Below are positions 1-9,661 of a stretch of DNA of 64,000 nt, one piece after another. The stretch comes from Bacteroidota bacterium (GTDB taxonomy: Bacteria; Bacteroidota; Bacteroidia; Bacteroidales; JACABE01). The notes beneath the pieces were generated by a model. It was not told the origin of the DNA. It did no database searches and saw only the letters and a program-made list of their open reading frames with translations. The position numbers were made by a program, and so were the translations under genes. The stretch spans positions 59,400 to 123,399 of the forward strand of contig JAPLDQ010000037.1 in NCBI GenBank assembly GCA_026391675.1. The letters are read 5' to 3'. Each line of letters opens with the position of its first letter. The stretch's first letter is position 1.

Positions 1-1404
1 AAATACAGTGGTTTTTATGTACAATCACGTACATTGAGAAAATATCCATTATCTGTAGCGGCACATACTCTGGGTTATATTGGTGAAATAGGAACTGAAG
101 TTACGGATAGTTATTATAAATCCGGTGATTATATTGGTATGAGCGGGCTTGAGAAATATTATGAACCCGTTTTAAGAGGACAAAAAGGTTCTAAAATAGT
201 CATGGTTGATGCTTTTAACCGTGAAAAAGGAAGTTTTCATAATGGAATATATGATACTGTAGCCATTGCCGGGGAGCCGTTATATTCAACATTGGATGTT
301 GATATTCAGGCTTATGCTGAGCAATTGATGAAAGATAAAGTAGGGAGTATTGTAGCAATAGAGCCTGCAACCGGTGAAATTCTGACTATGGTTTCCAGTC
401 CCACTTACGACCCTAATTTATTGGTTGGCAGAGTTAGAGGCCAAAACTATAATAAATTGTTGGTTGATCCTACCAAGCCATTATTTGACAGGGCGTTGAT
501 GGCTGTTTATCCGCCCGGATCCATTTTTAAAATCATACAATCTCTGGTTGGTCTGGAAGAAGGTGTAATTAAGGAAAGCACTGCATTTCCATGTGATAAA
601 TCATTGTTAGGTTGTCATAATCATCCAAATGCAACCAGTTTGAAAAGTGCAATTAAAATGTCCTGCAATCCTTATTTTTACCAGGTTTTCAGAAAAGAAA
701 TACAACACGGTCTTGCCAGTGACAGATTTACAGACAGCGAATTGGGTTTGAATTTATGGAGTGATAAAGTACTTAGTTTTGGATTGGGCCAACGATTGGG
801 AGTTGACATACCCAATGTAAAAAAAGGCAGAATTCCTGATGCCAATTATTATGATAAAATATACGGACACCATGCCTGGGCATTCAGTACAATTTATTCC
901 TTAAGTATCGGTCAGGGCGAAATGGGCATTATACCTTTACAGATGGCAAATATTGCAGCCATTTTTGCCAACAGGGGATATTATTACACTCCTCATTTTG
1001 TAAAAGCAATTGGTAAGAATAAAAGTATCAATCCATTGTATTTAAAAAAGAACCTAACCAAGGTAAGTGATAAATATTTTCAGGTTGTGGCTGATGCCAT
1101 GTATGAAGTGGTTAACGAACCGGGAGGTACAGCATCACAGGCAAGAATAGACAGTATTATTGTATGCGGAAAAACCGGAACAGCGCAAAATCCTCATGGC
1201 GAAGACCATTCGATTTTTATTGCGTTTGCACCCATGCATAATCCCAAAATTGCAGTTGCTGTTTATATTGAAAACGCAGGTTTTGGTGGTGTATGGGCTG
1301 CACCCATCGCAAGTTTAATAATAGAAAAATACCTTACAAAAAAGATTAAACGTAAAGATTTGGAAGAAAGAATGATAAACGCAAAATTAATGTCGAAACA
1401 TTGA
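1..1404 (+). CDS. mrdA: Penicillin-binding protein 2 (peptidoglycan transpeptidase), 5' end outside window
   Basis: Class B penicillin-binding protein that cross-links peptidoglycan for lateral wall growth, anchored in the inner membrane and acting in the periplasm. The frame is open from base 1, so the N-terminal anchor and part of the dimerisation domain lie outside the window; a TTG at 34 is internal and not the true start. The transpeptidase signatures are visible in order: the catalytic SxxK as PPGSIFK (serine codon at 520), SxN as SCNPYF, and KTG as CGKTGTAQ. The stop overlaps the start of rodA, the usual PBP2-RodA pairing of the elongasome. Identification is secure from motifs and neighbour. 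Confidence 0.96.
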   Translation, partial: KYSGFYVQSRTLRKYPLSVAAHTLGYIGEIGTEVTDSYYKSGDYIGMSGLEKYYEPVLRGQKGSKIVMVDAFNREKGSFHNGIYDTVAIAGEPLYSTLDVDIQAYAEQLMKDKVGSIVAIEPATGEILTMVSSPTYDPNLLVGRVRGQNYNKLLVDPTKPLFDRALMAVYPPGSIFKIIQSLVGLEEGVIKESTAFPCDKSLLGCHNHPNATSLKSAIKMSCNPYFYQVFRKEIQHGLASDRFTDSELGLNLWSDKVLSFGLGQRLGVDIPNVKKGRIPDANYYDKIYGHHAWAFSTIYSLSIGQGEMGIIPLQMANIAAIFANRGYYYTPHFVKAIGKNKSINPLYLKKNLTKVSDKYFQVVADAMYEVVNEPGGTASQARIDSIIVCGKTGTAQNPHGEDHSIFIAFAPMHNPKIAVAVYIENAGFGGVWAAPIASLIIEKYLTKKIKRKDLEERMINAKLMSKH

Positions 1405-2660
1405 GAGAACAAAAAAACATATTAGGAAATATTGACTGGGTAATGGTTGGCATTTACCTTTTGTTGGTTTTATTGGGCTGGTTCAATATTTATTCGGCTA
1501 TTTTTAATGAAAACCATAAAAGTATTTTTGACATTACACAAAATTATGGCAAACAATTAATGTGGATACTTACTTCTGTGTTGTTGGCATTGTTTATCAT
1601 GGCTATTGATTCAAAATTTTTCTCGCAGTTTGCCTTTGGCATATATGGTTTTTTTCTGCTGTTGTTAATGGTAGTACTGCTTGCCGGACAAACAACCAAT
1701 GGGGCGAAATCGTGGCTTGGATTTGGAGGCTTTGGCATTCAGCCTTCAGAATTTGCCAAATTTGCCACCAATCTGGCATTAGCAAAATATCTTAGTTCAT
1801 CTGATATCAATATAAAAGATTTAAAAACAAAGATATATGCCACATTAATTTTACTGATTCCTACAGCATTAATTTTATTACAGAACGATACCGGTTCTGC
1901 TATTGTTTATGCAGCATTTATTTTGGTACTTTATCGTGAAGGCTTATCAGGAAATATATTGGTATTTGGGTTGATTGCAGCTATACTTTTCATATTGGTA
2001 TTATTGATTAACAAATTTATAATATCAGGTATAATTCTGGCTGTTGCGCTGATTTTTATTTATTTTATCAGGAAAAACAGACGGGGTATCATCACTGTTG
2101 TTATTTTTCTGGTGTTGACAATAGGTTTTGTTTTTACGGTCGATTATCTTTTTCAGCATGTATTGCAGGATCATCAGCGCCAGAGGATTAATGTGCTGCT
2201 GGGTAAGGAAATAGATCTGAAGGGTGCCGGATACAATGTAAATCAATCGAAAATTGCCATTGGCAGCGGTGGTTTCTGGGGTAAAGGTTATTTAAACGGA
2301 ACGCAAACCAAATTCAATTTTGTTCCTGAGCAAAGTACTGATTTCATTTTTTGTACTATTGGCGAAGAATGGGGCTTTCTTGGCAGTTTTATTATTGTAG
2401 GGTTATTAATAGGCCTGCTGATTAGAATAATTTTTATTGCCGAACGGCAACGCTCGCCTTTCAGCCGGATCTATGGCTATGGTGTGGCTTCCATACTGTT
2501 TATGCATATTATGGTAAATATAGGTATGGCACTTGGTTTATTGCCGGTAATCGGAATTCCATTACCTTTCTTCAGTTATGGCGGTTCATCACTTTGGTCA
2601 TTTACGATTTTGCTGTTTATCTTTATTAAACAGGATTCCTACCGGCTGAATCTTTTGTAA
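1401..2660 (+). CDS. rodA: Rod shape-determining protein RodA (SEDS glycosyltransferase)
   Basis: SEDS-family polymerase that makes glycan strands from lipid II, partner of PBP2 in cell elongation; integral inner-membrane protein. The 419-residue product is almost entirely hydrophobic, with about ten membrane segments, and ends with the SEDS region containing GIPLPFFSYGGSS. The TTG start at 1401 overlaps the TGA of mrdA (TTGA), indicating translational coupling; no ATG gives a better start. Length is normal for RodA. FtsW is the alternative family member, but the adjacency to PBP2 favours RodA. Confidence 0.95.
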   Translation: MREQKNILGNIDWVMVGIYLLLVLLGWFNIYSAIFNENHKSIFDITQNYGKQLMWILTSVLLALFIMAIDSKFFSQFAFGIYGFFLLLLMVVLLAGQTTNGAKSWLGFGGFGIQPSEFAKFATNLALAKYLSSSDINIKDLKTKIYATLILLIPTALILLQNDTGSAIVYAAFILVLYREGLSGNILVFGLIAAILFILVLLINKFIISGIILAVALIFIYFIRKNRRGIITVVIFLVLTIGFVFTVDYLFQHVLQDHQRQRINVLLGKEIDLKGAGYNVNQSKIAIGSGGFWGKGYLNGTQTKFNFVPEQSTDFIFCTIGEEWGFLGSFIIVGLLIGLLIRIIFIAERQRSPFSRIYGYGVASILFMHIMVNIGMALGLLPVIGIPLPFFSYGGSSLWSFTILLFIFIKQDSYRLNLL

Positions 2661-2717
2661 AATCAGTTTATAAAGTTATAAAGTTAAAAGGTTATAAAAT
2701 AAATCCCCAAATAAAGC

Positions 2718-3809
2718 CTAAGCCAATTTATATACTTTTCCGGGCATGGCTTTGATTATACCTTCGAGTTCGAGATTTAACAGGGCTTCGGCTACTTTTG
2801 AAACATTAAGCCTGGCATTGATGCACAGTTCATCGATAGAACTTGATGCTTTCTGATTCAATAAATCATAAATAATCTGTTCCTCGGGCTTTAGTTCAAT
2901 AAAAAGCTGACGTTGCGCTGTTTTTTTAGGCTTTTTATTCAATTCCCAGCCCATAATGTATAATAAGTCATTTGCAGATTCCAGCAATGCTGCTTTATTG
3001 ATTTTAATCAAATGATTGCATCCTTCGGAAAAGGTGTCGGTAAGTTTTCCGGGAACGGCAAATACATCCCGGTTATAAGAATTAGCAATATCAGCTGTAA
3101 TCAATGCACCACCTTTTTTAGCTGCTTCTACAACGATAACGGCATCGGCCATTCCTGCAATAATCCGGTTGCGTTTAGGAAAATTTTCACGGTCAGGGAT
3201 GGTTTCGCTCATGAATTCTGTGAGCAAACCTCCGTTTTTAATCATTTTTTCGGCCAGGGCTTTGTTCAAATGCGGATATACCCTGTCAAGCCCGTGTGCC
3301 AGCACAGCTACAGTCGGCATATTGTTCTCATTTGCTGTTTTATGCGCACAGGTATCCACACCATAAGCCAGTCCACTGACAATTGTAATTTCCTGAGCAG
3401 CCAAATCCTTTACCAGTTGCTTACACATATCCTTACCATATTCGGTAATATTTCGTGTACCAACTACACTTACTATCTTGCTTGCATTTAAATCGGCATT
3501 ACCAATGTAATACAGCATCATCGGACTGTCGATGCATTGTTTTAAGCGGGCAGGATAAGCCGCATCAAGATAAAACAAAGGCTTGATATTGAATTTTTCA
3601 ATAAAGGCAATTTCCTTATCCACCCTGTCGAATAGATCATGATTTACAATGGAATTTACCAGCGTTTCGCCAATATTGGGAATTTTAAGCAGATTGGATT
3701 TTTTTTCCTTAAAGACAGCCTCAACACCACCGCAGTAGGAGACTAAGTTTTTCCCTATTATATCGCCCACTCCGGGAATTAAGCTGAGGGCTATTCTGTA
3801 TTGTAGCAA
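2718..3809 (-). CDS. dprA: DNA processing protein DprA (Smf)
   Basis: DprA binds incoming single-stranded DNA and loads RecA during natural transformation, and is widespread in bacteria not known to be competent. The 363-residue protein starts with a helix-hairpin-helix-like region (LIPGVGDIIGKNL), followed by the DprA Rossmann-like fold with VVGTRNITEYG, SGLAYGVDTCAH, FPKRNRIIAG and GALITADIA, and a C-terminal winged-helix-like segment around residues 305-360 (IIYDLLNQKASSSIDEL). It converges on rodA and is divergent from the glycosyltransferase at 3876. All core motifs are intact. Confidence 0.95.
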   Translation of the reverse strand: MLQYRIALSLIPGVGDIIGKNLVSYCGGVEAVFKEKKSNLLKIPNIGETLVNSIVNHDLFDRVDKEIAFIEKFNIKPLFYLDAAYPARLKQCIDSPMMLYYIGNADLNASKIVSVVGTRNITEYGKDMCKQLVKDLAAQEITIVSGLAYGVDTCAHKTANENNMPTVAVLAHGLDRVYPHLNKALAEKMIKNGGLLTEFMSETIPDRENFPKRNRIIAGMADAVIVVEAAKKGGALITADIANSYNRDVFAVPGKLTDTFSEGCNHLIKINKAALLESANDLLYIMGWELNKKPKKTAQRQLFIELKPEEQIIYDLLNQKASSSIDELCINARLNVSKVAEALLNLELEGIIKAMPGKVYKLA

Positions 3810-3875
3810 TTTTAGTATTTTTAGTTTCCAAAAATACCGTATTTATTTTTAATTTTATCAAAAAATATAAAATAA

Positions 3876-4982
3876 TTGAACACAAATAAAAATGTATTGG
3901 TTTGCCCCTTAGACTGGGGTTTAGGACATGCTACAAGATGTGTTACTGTTATTGATGCATTTTTAAAGGCAGAATGCAATGTAATTATTGCTGCTGACGG
4001 ACGTCCTTTGGCCTTTCTGCAGAAAGAATTCCCGGCATTATCCTTCGTCAATCTCAGGGGTTACGGAATTTCTTACCAAAAAAAAGGCAACTTAGGCTTT
4101 AAGCTTATATTCATTATCCTTAAGATGATCAAAAGCATTTATGCTGAACATAAAAAGCTTAAAGACATTATTAAAGCGCACAATATTGACATAGTTTTTT
4201 CTGATAACCGCTATGGCTTGTGGAATAAAAAAGTGAAATGCATTTTTATGACCCATCAGCTTATAATTAAAAGTCCGGTTAAATCTAAAATAATTGAGAA
4301 GGTTTTATTTTTAATCAACAAAACATTAATACAGCCATTTGATGAATGCTGGATACCCGATTTTGAAGGAGAGGAAAATCTTTCAGGAGATTTGTCGCAT
4401 AAAAATAAAATAAACATACCTGCTTATTTTATCGGGCCGTTGTCACGTTTTAAACCTATTGACAGCAATCCTGAAAATCTTAATAACGATATTCTGGTAT
4501 TACTTTCAGGTCCTGAGCCGCAACGGAGTATTTTCGAGGAAATCATCCTGAAAGAATTGGAAAAACAAAGCTTAGCTGCAGTAATTGTGAGGGGAGTGCC
4601 TGAAAAAGATGAATTTCAAATCATTTCAAATCATATAAAAATCTATTCTCACCTGGAAACAGAACAAATGCAGATTCTGATCAGCCAATCAGATATTATT
4701 ATATGCCGTTCGGGATATTCTACCATTATGGATCTGGCTGTATTTGGCAAAAAAGCGATACTTATTCCAACTCCAGGTCAGACCGAACAGGAGTATCTGG
4801 CAAAATACCTTAGTGAAAAACAGTATTTTTATACTGTTTCGCAAAAAGAATTTAAGTTGAACGATGCAATTGCAAAATCAGCTGATTATAAGGGCATACA
4901 AATGAGGAGTAATGGCGAAATACTTTACAAGAGGGTATTGCAGGTAATCAACGAATCTTCTATAATCAAAATAGGTGTTTAG
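3876..4982 (+). CDS. MurG-like (GT-B fold) glycosyltransferase
   Basis: Predicted cytoplasmic or membrane-associated glycosyltransferase of the GT28/MurG-like group. The N-terminal half opens with VLVCPLDWGLGHATR, the acceptor-domain glycine-rich loop, and the C-terminal half has a nucleotide-sugar binding region with SQSDIIICRSGYSTIMD and ILIPTPGQTEQ, which resembles the Pro-x-x-Gln-x-x-Gln motif of the family. 368 residues. The TTG start at 3876 is chosen because the only nearby upstream ATG is out of frame and the protein begins directly at the conserved loop. Donor and acceptor are unknown; the gene stands alone between dprA and a small lipoprotein gene. Confidence 0.8.
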   Translation: MNTNKNVLVCPLDWGLGHATRCVTVIDAFLKAECNVIIAADGRPLAFLQKEFPALSFVNLRGYGISYQKKGNLGFKLIFIILKMIKSIYAEHKKLKDIIKAHNIDIVFSDNRYGLWNKKVKCIFMTHQLIIKSPVKSKIIEKVLFLINKTLIQPFDECWIPDFEGEENLSGDLSHKNKINIPAYFIGPLSRFKPIDSNPENLNNDILVLLSGPEPQRSIFEEIILKELEKQSLAAVIVRGVPEKDEFQIISNHIKIYSHLETEQMQILISQSDIIICRSGYSTIMDLAVFGKKAILIPTPGQTEQEYLAKYLSEKQYFYTVSQKEFKLNDAIAKSADYKGIQMRSNGEILYKRVLQVINESSIIKIGV

Positions 4983-4985
4983 GAT

Positions 4986-5090
4986 GTTAGACTGTTAGAC
5001 TGTTAGGCTGTGAGTATATGAAGTCTTTTTACTCCTTACTTCTGAAATCGTTGTTCTAAAATCAAAAAAATAGCGATTAACGATTAACGA
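4986..5090. repeat. Short tandem repeats, period 8 then period 7
   Basis: Three units of GTTAGACT/GTTAGGCT (4986-5009) and, farther on, CGATTAA repeated twice plus CGA (5074-5090). Both sit in the gap between the convergent glycosyltransferase and lipoprotein genes. The second motif recurs near 17317. No gene is visible in the gap. Confidence 0.7.
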
Positions 5091-5115
5091 AGTAAGAAGT
5101 AGGTTGAATTGTAAA

Positions 5116-5454
5116 TTATTCCAGCGTAATATTAGTAATTTCAGCAGGAATACCAACATTGCAACCATCCGGATTTTTAACCCTTAAAGGCAAATAATCA
5201 AAAGAAATTTTTAGTTTATCCTTATCAAATTTTGCATCAAAATCATTCATGGGAATGAGAATTAAAGGCTCTTTTGGATTTTCAGTTTTTACAATAATTA
5301 CAGTTTTACAGCCTTCTGCTTTGTATTGCTGTGAAACAATACCACTATTCTTACCTTTAACTACAGTTAAAACAGACTGCTTAACAGGCTGTTTTTCAGT
5401 TGATTTACAGGAAAATAATGTAAAAGCAATGCAAATTAAAATAAGTTTTTTCAT
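5116..5454 (-). CDS. Small secreted lipoprotein, function unknown
   Basis: A 112-residue protein with a lipoprotein signal peptide ending in the lipobox LFSC at Cys16, followed by a polar linker and a small probably all-beta domain. The C-terminal half holds ILIPMNDFDAKFDKDKLKISF and ends in a Cys-containing stretch (NPDGCNVGIPAEI). I do not recognise a named family. It should sit in the periplasmic leaflet of the inner or outer membrane. It lies just upstream of a T9SS cargo gene on the same strand that ends at 5467, with about 10 bp between that gene's far end and this start, so the two may be cotranscribed. Confidence 0.7.
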   Translation of the reverse strand: MKKLILICIAFTLFSCKSTEKQPVKQSVLTVVKGKNSGIVSQQYKAEGCKTVIIVKTENPKEPLILIPMNDFDAKFDKDKLKISFDYLPLRVKNPDGCNVGIPAEITNITLE

Positions 5455-5466
5455 GTAAATATGGGT

Positions 5467-7320
5467 TTACTCAACTATTACTTTGGCAACTTTCTGGAAA
5501 CTGGTATTGGCACTGCCTATTCTTACCAAATAAGTACCTTTGGCTAAACCGATACTGTTAAATGAAGCTTCTAATGTATTCTCAGCTGAAGCACTTAGTC
5601 TTCTGCCTTCAATTTGTCTTCCTTTGATATCAAACAAATCAACTACAAAAACATCGCTTTTAGGTAAATTACTGGCAATAACTTTTATTTCATTTCCATT
5701 GTTACTTACAACAAAGCCTGATGAATTTGTATTTTCTTTAACTCCGATAGTACTTCCCGGAAGTTTAAATGAAAATATTTTCGTTGCAGGTTGTCCTCCT
5801 GTAATATATTCTCCGGTATACCAGAATATGGTTCCATCCACAGGATCAATAGTCATATGGGAATAATCACCAAAACGATTGGTACTGGTTTGAGCAGAAT
5901 TTCCGGTAGCTACTTCCTGTTCAGTAAATGTCATTTTATTTAATGTGTCACCGGCTAACCTGCCTGTAAACCTGATACTAGGATAGGTTACTGTAGATCC
6001 GGAAACAGCATAGGCAAGTCCGATTGAACCATTATCATCCATTGCAATACTTCCAACCCAACGGTTTAATGCATCAGGAGCAAAAGTACTTTGCTGATAT
6101 ATTGACCATTGTCCGGTTGTTGTATTCTGTCGTAATTCGTACCAGCGGATACTGCGTTGTCCTGTCGTTGTGTTTACCATTACACCATTATTCAGTACAA
6201 CGGTATTATATCCTGTCCATCTTCTGTATTGTGCCCTGTAAGTAAATACACCACCGATACCATCCAGTTTTTTAGTTGTACCGGGTTGTGCAATATCATT
6301 CCAGCTTGAATTGTAGGAAGCATCAAAAGCCTGGGTTGGTAATTGAGCATCAAGGGTTACTGTTGCAGCTGGTGTTGTACCCCAGGTTGTAGTAACTTTG
6401 AAAATGTTAATTCTGTCAACATGACCGGTTCCCCATCCATCGTCTTCATAAGAAAAAATAGGACAAGGTGTTCCTGCAGGTGGTAATTGTCCGTCAGCAT
6501 CAGCAGGTAAAGGACAGAAAAATCCTGTGCCTGTTGGTGGTGTAAACGTGACATTAATAGAACGGGAACTAGCTGAACCAGCAAGCATTGAATCTCTTTC
6601 AAATACGAATATTTTTTGATTCGTCTGGTTGGATGTCATATAATAACCATCACTCCAGATTGAAAATTTTTCATAATCAGGAAACTGAGGGGACGTAAAC
6701 TGATAGGTATAATATTGTCCGGTAGGATTATTAGTCTTTGATACAGCAAATAAAACCTTATTTCCTGATGATTTGAATTCGGTAATTACCCATTTGTCAG
6801 CATATTTATCATACATTACAATAGGGTCGCCATCGTTGGAACTGAATAATAAACTACCTAATGTAAATGGTCCTCCACCGGTAACACTTCCTCCTGTTTT
6901 ATCAAAAATCTGATATTTTGTATTGACAGCCTGAACAAAATGATTTGGGCCGGCAGCACCTGAAGGATCCGGTGGATAACTGGTTCCGCTTTGTCCGCTC
7001 CAGTTGGCTAAAATCGTAGCTGCCTGGCGGTCACCCATGGTTTTTTGAGCAGCGGGATCTTCATCCGTTGGCAATGGTAAAGCCAGGGGATTTCTTTTCT
7101 TCTGGTAAGGGATTCTGTTATTTCTGTCTTCAGATTCTTTTCTGATCTGATCTTTCAGATCATCCAGTACCGGTTGTGATGCTGCAATTTCACTCAGGGT
7201 TTTGGTGACATGAAATTCATCACAAACAATAACTTCTGATTTATTAACCTGCTTTGACGTTTGGGCGTTTACACTGAAAGCCATTAGTAAAGCAATTATC
7301 CCTAAATAATATTTTTTCAT
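5467..7320 (-). CDS. Large secreted protein with T9SS type A sorting domain
   Basis: Predicted extracellular or cell-surface protein of 617 residues exported by Sec and then the type IX system. The start is placed at the ATG at 7320, which gives a clean signal peptide (MKKYYLGIIALLMAFSVNAQ); an in-frame ATG at 7344 adds eight polar residues. The middle contains repeated Trp/Gly/Asp-rich strands such as GGDPIVMYDKYADKWVITEF-type blades, suggesting a beta-propeller. The last ~75 residues are a sorting domain with DLFDIKGRQ, GLAKGTYLVRI and a terminal KVAKVIVE. It is preceded by the inverted-repeat leader element at 7341-7414. Substrate unknown. Confidence 0.85.
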   Translation of the reverse strand: MKKYYLGIIALLMAFSVNAQTSKQVNKSEVIVCDEFHVTKTLSEIAASQPVLDDLKDQIRKESEDRNNRIPYQKKRNPLALPLPTDEDPAAQKTMGDRQAATILANWSGQSGTSYPPDPSGAAGPNHFVQAVNTKYQIFDKTGGSVTGGGPFTLGSLLFSSNDGDPIVMYDKYADKWVITEFKSSGNKVLFAVSKTNNPTGQYYTYQFTSPQFPDYEKFSIWSDGYYMTSNQTNQKIFVFERDSMLAGSASSRSINVTFTPPTGTGFFCPLPADADGQLPPAGTPCPIFSYEDDGWGTGHVDRINIFKVTTTWGTTPAATVTLDAQLPTQAFDASYNSSWNDIAQPGTTKKLDGIGGVFTYRAQYRRWTGYNTVVLNNGVMVNTTTGQRSIRWYELRQNTTTGQWSIYQQSTFAPDALNRWVGSIAMDDNGSIGLAYAVSGSTVTYPSIRFTGRLAGDTLNKMTFTEQEVATGNSAQTSTNRFGDYSHMTIDPVDGTIFWYTGEYITGGQPATKIFSFKLPGSTIGVKENTNSSGFVVSNNGNEIKVIASNLPKSDVFVVDLFDIKGRQIEGRRLSASAENTLEASFNSIGLAKGTYLVRIGSANTSFQKVAKVIVE

Positions 7321-7340
7321 TTGTTTATTTATTTTATTAT

Positions 7341-7414
7341 TCAATTGTACAAATCAATGCCCAAATAAACATTTCGGTTAGTGTGCAAAAATTGTTCGTG
7401 GGCATTTCATAATA
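7341..7414 (-). promoter_or_regulatory. Upstream inverted-repeat element, copy C
   Basis: Contains AATGCCCA (7356-7363) and its exact reverse complement TGGGCATT (7399-7406), separated by 35 bases, with conserved flanks TCAATTG and TTTCATAATA. The same arrangement precedes the genes ending at 24794 and 24251. It lies immediately upstream of the secreted protein gene starting at 7320, so an operator or leader structure is likely. Confidence 0.6.
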
Positions 7415-7534
7415 CTAAATTGTTTTAGATTGCAATACTAACAATTAAAATCCTATTTGAGTTATAAGATTTTTGTTTTTTGTAATAATATTTAATGATT
7501 TTATAAAAAATTAACAAAATACCGACTGGAAATT

Positions 7535-7692
7535 AAAGAGGCTGTCTCAAAAGTCTTTGTGAACCACTAAATTTTCTCTGTGTAACTCTGTGTAAATTAT
7601 TAAATATTTTTTACACAGAGAATTAATGAGAAGTCACAGAGTTCCACAGAGGTTGATATTCAAGTAAATTAAACTTTTGAGACAGCCTCTTT
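7535..7692. mobile_element. MITE-like element with 20-bp perfect terminal inverted repeats
   Basis: A 158-bp unit bounded by perfect 20-bp inverted repeats at 7535-7554 and 7673-7692; the shared core is GAGGCTGTCTCAAAAGT. The interior holds a second inverted pair built of CTCTGTGTAA/TTACACAGAG. There is no coding capacity and no clear target duplication. It lies between the T9SS cargo gene and the 3' end of aspS, and the outer hairpin followed by a T-run could also end transcription of aspS. The rest of the gap from 7415 to 7534 is A+T-rich with nothing further recognised. Confidence 0.6.
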
Positions 7693-7724
7693 TTTATCAA
7701 AAGACTTGCAGATGTTATTGAAAT

Positions 7725-9479
7725 CTAGCTATTTCCTTTCACAATCTTCAAACACAATTCATCCAACTGCACCTGACTTATGGCAGCAGGAGAATCTATC
7801 ATTACGTCCCTGCCGGCATTATTTTTCGGGAAAGCAATAAAATCGCGTATGCTTTCGCTGCCGCCAAAGAGAGAACAAAGCCTGTCGAAGCCAAAGGCAA
7901 TGCCACCATGAGGCGGTGCACCGAATTCAAAGGCATTCATTAAAAAGCCAAACTGTATTTGTGCATCTTCATCGCTAAAACCCAGCACGCTGAACATTCT
8001 TTTCTGTAAGTCTTTGTTATGGATACGAATGGAACCACCACCGACTTCCACACCATTGATAACCATATCATAGGCATTGGCTCTAACCGCATGCAGATTG
8101 GTTTCCAGTAAGGCCAAATCCTCAGGTTTCGGCGAAGTAAAAGGATGATGTTTGGCATAAAAACGATTCGTATCTTCGTCCCATTCCAGCAAAGGGAAAT
8201 CAACCACCCATAAAGGTGCATAGGTATCAGGATTTCTTAATCCCATACGATTTCCCATTTCGAGGCGGAGTTCGCAAAGTGCTTTTTGTGTTTTTTCTGT
8301 TTTACCGGCTAAAACCAGTATTAAATCACCGGGCTGGGCATTGAACTTTTCAGCCCATAGTTTTAAATCTTCCGGTGTAAAAAACTTATCTACAGAGGAT
8401 TTCAAGCTTCCGTCCGTATTATACCTCAGGTATATCATACCGGTGGCGCCTATCTGTGGTTTCTTAACGAAATCTGTCAGCTCATCCATCTGTTTGCGGG
8501 TGTATTCGCTGCATCCTTTGGCATTTATACCCACTACCAGTTCAGCATTATCAAACACGCCAAAGCCTTTATGCTGGCATACATCATTGAGTTCAACAAA
8601 CTTCATGTCAAAGCGGATATCGGGTTTGTCGGAGCCGTAGTATTTCATGGCATCGGCATAGGTAATTCTTGGTAATTCTTTAATATCAACACCTTTAATT
8701 GCTTTAAACAGGTGTTTGGTCAGTCCTTCAAAGGTATTGAGAATATCTTCCTGGGTAACAAACGACATTTCGCAATCAATCTGGGTAAATTCAGGCTGGC
8801 GGTCAGCACGTAAATCCTCGTCGCGGAAACATCTTACAATCTGAAAATAGCGGTCGTAGCCCGATATCATCAATAATTGCTTGAAAGTCTGGGGTGATTG
8901 CGGTAAAGCGTAAAATTCACCGGCATTCATACGGGATGGTACCACAAAATCGCGGGCACCTTCGGGTGTTGATTTTATCAGATAAGGGGTTTCAACTTCA
9001 ATAAATTTAAGGCTATTCAGATAATTACGGGTTTCCATCGAAAGCTGATGGCGCAATTCCAGGTTTTTCTTTACGGGATTTCTGCGTAAATCGAGGTAGC
9101 GGTATTTCATCCTCAGCTCATCGCCACCATCGGTATTATCTTCTATGGTAAAAGGTGGTAATTTGGATGCATTAAGGATTTCGATAGTACTGACGGTGAT
9201 TTCTATTTCGCCGGTAGGCATTTTAAGGTTTTTGTTGCTGCGTTCAGCCACTACACCTTTAACCGTAATTACATATTCCCTGCCTAATTTGCGGGCCTGT
9301 TCGCAAAGCGTGGCGTTGGTTTCCATGTTAAAAACCAATTGGGTAATACCGTAACGGTCGCGTAAATCAACAAAGGTCATGCCGCCCAGATCTCTTGAGC
9401 GTTGCACCCAGCCGCTCAGTTCAACTTCCTGATTTATATTTGATATATTTAATTCGCCGCAGCTATGTGTTCTTAACAT
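7725..9479 (-). CDS. aspS: Aspartyl-tRNA synthetase
   Basis: Class II synthetase that charges tRNA-Asp. The 584-residue length is typical of the bacterial type with an inserted GAD domain. The N-terminal OB-fold anticodon-binding domain spans roughly residues 1-110 ([14 protein letters not shown]), class II motif 2 is visible as [19 protein letters not shown], and motif 3 as [16 protein letters not shown] near the C-terminus. It has its own -7 promoter element at 9502-9509. Monocistronic as far as the window shows. Confidence 0.98.
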   Translation of the reverse strand: MLRTHSCGELNISNINQEVELSGWVQRSRDLGGMTFVDLRDRYGITQLVFNMETNATLCEQARKLGREYVITVKGVVAERSNKNLKMPTGEIEITVSTIEILNASKLPPFTIEDNTDGGDELRMKYRYLDLRRNPVKKNLELRHQLSMETRNYLNSLKFIEVETPYLIKSTPEGARDFVVPSRMNAGEFYALPQSPQTFKQLLMISGYDRYFQIVRCFRDEDLRADRQPEFTQIDCEMSFVTQEDILNTFEGLTKHLFKAIKGVDIKELPRITYADAMKYYGSDKPDIRFDMKFVELNDVCQHKGFGVFDNAELVVGINAKGCSEYTRKQMDELTDFVKKPQIGATGMIYLRYNTDGSLKSSVDKFFTPEDLKLWAEKFNAQPGDLILVLAGKTEKTQKALCELRLEMGNRMGLRNPDTYAPLWVVDFPLLEWDEDTNRFYAKHHPFTSPKPEDLALLETNLHAVRANAYDMVINGVEVGGGSIRIHNKDLQKRMFSVLGFSDEDAQIQFGFLMNAFEFGAPPHGGIAFGFDRLCSLFGGSESIRDFIAFPKNNAGRDVMIDSPAAISQVQLDELCLKIVKGNS

Positions 9480-9501
9480 CTGATATTTTTTAAATGAAGT
9501 G

Positions 9502-9509
9502 CAAAATTA
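9502..9509 (-). promoter_or_regulatory. Bacteroidota -7 element for aspS
   Basis: Minus-strand TAATTTTG matches TAnnTTTG, 23 bases before the aspS ATG. No convincing -33 TTTG is seen. Confidence 0.55.
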
Positions 9510-9625
9510 AAAAAAATCAGCGAATGAAGACGGATGTGGTGTGAATTTTATATTTTGAAAGTTCTTTAACTGCAGAAAGCACAATATAATGAGTTTTTTA
9601 CTAAAATATCAAAACCCCTAACTCT

Positions 9626-9661
9626 AAGTACTTTAAGTATTCCAAGTACTCCAAGTACTCA
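9626..9661. repeat. Period-9 tandem repeat AAGTACTCC, locus 1
   Basis: AAGTA recurs at 9626, 9635, 9644 and 9653, exactly every nine bases. The last unit overlaps the stop codon of the AraC gene. Related arrays lie at 37336 and 38908. Confidence 0.8.

Noticed and set aside
3012..3491. 159-codon plus-strand frame antisense to dprA
   Set aside because: It lies wholly within dprA, whose motifs are intact; the product is Cys- and Phe-rich without domain logic, as expected for antisense translation.
9626..9661. Possible CRISPR-like array (also 37336, 38908 and 63548)
   Set aside because: Units are contiguous tandem repeats of 9 or 33 bases without spacers, and no cas genes are present.
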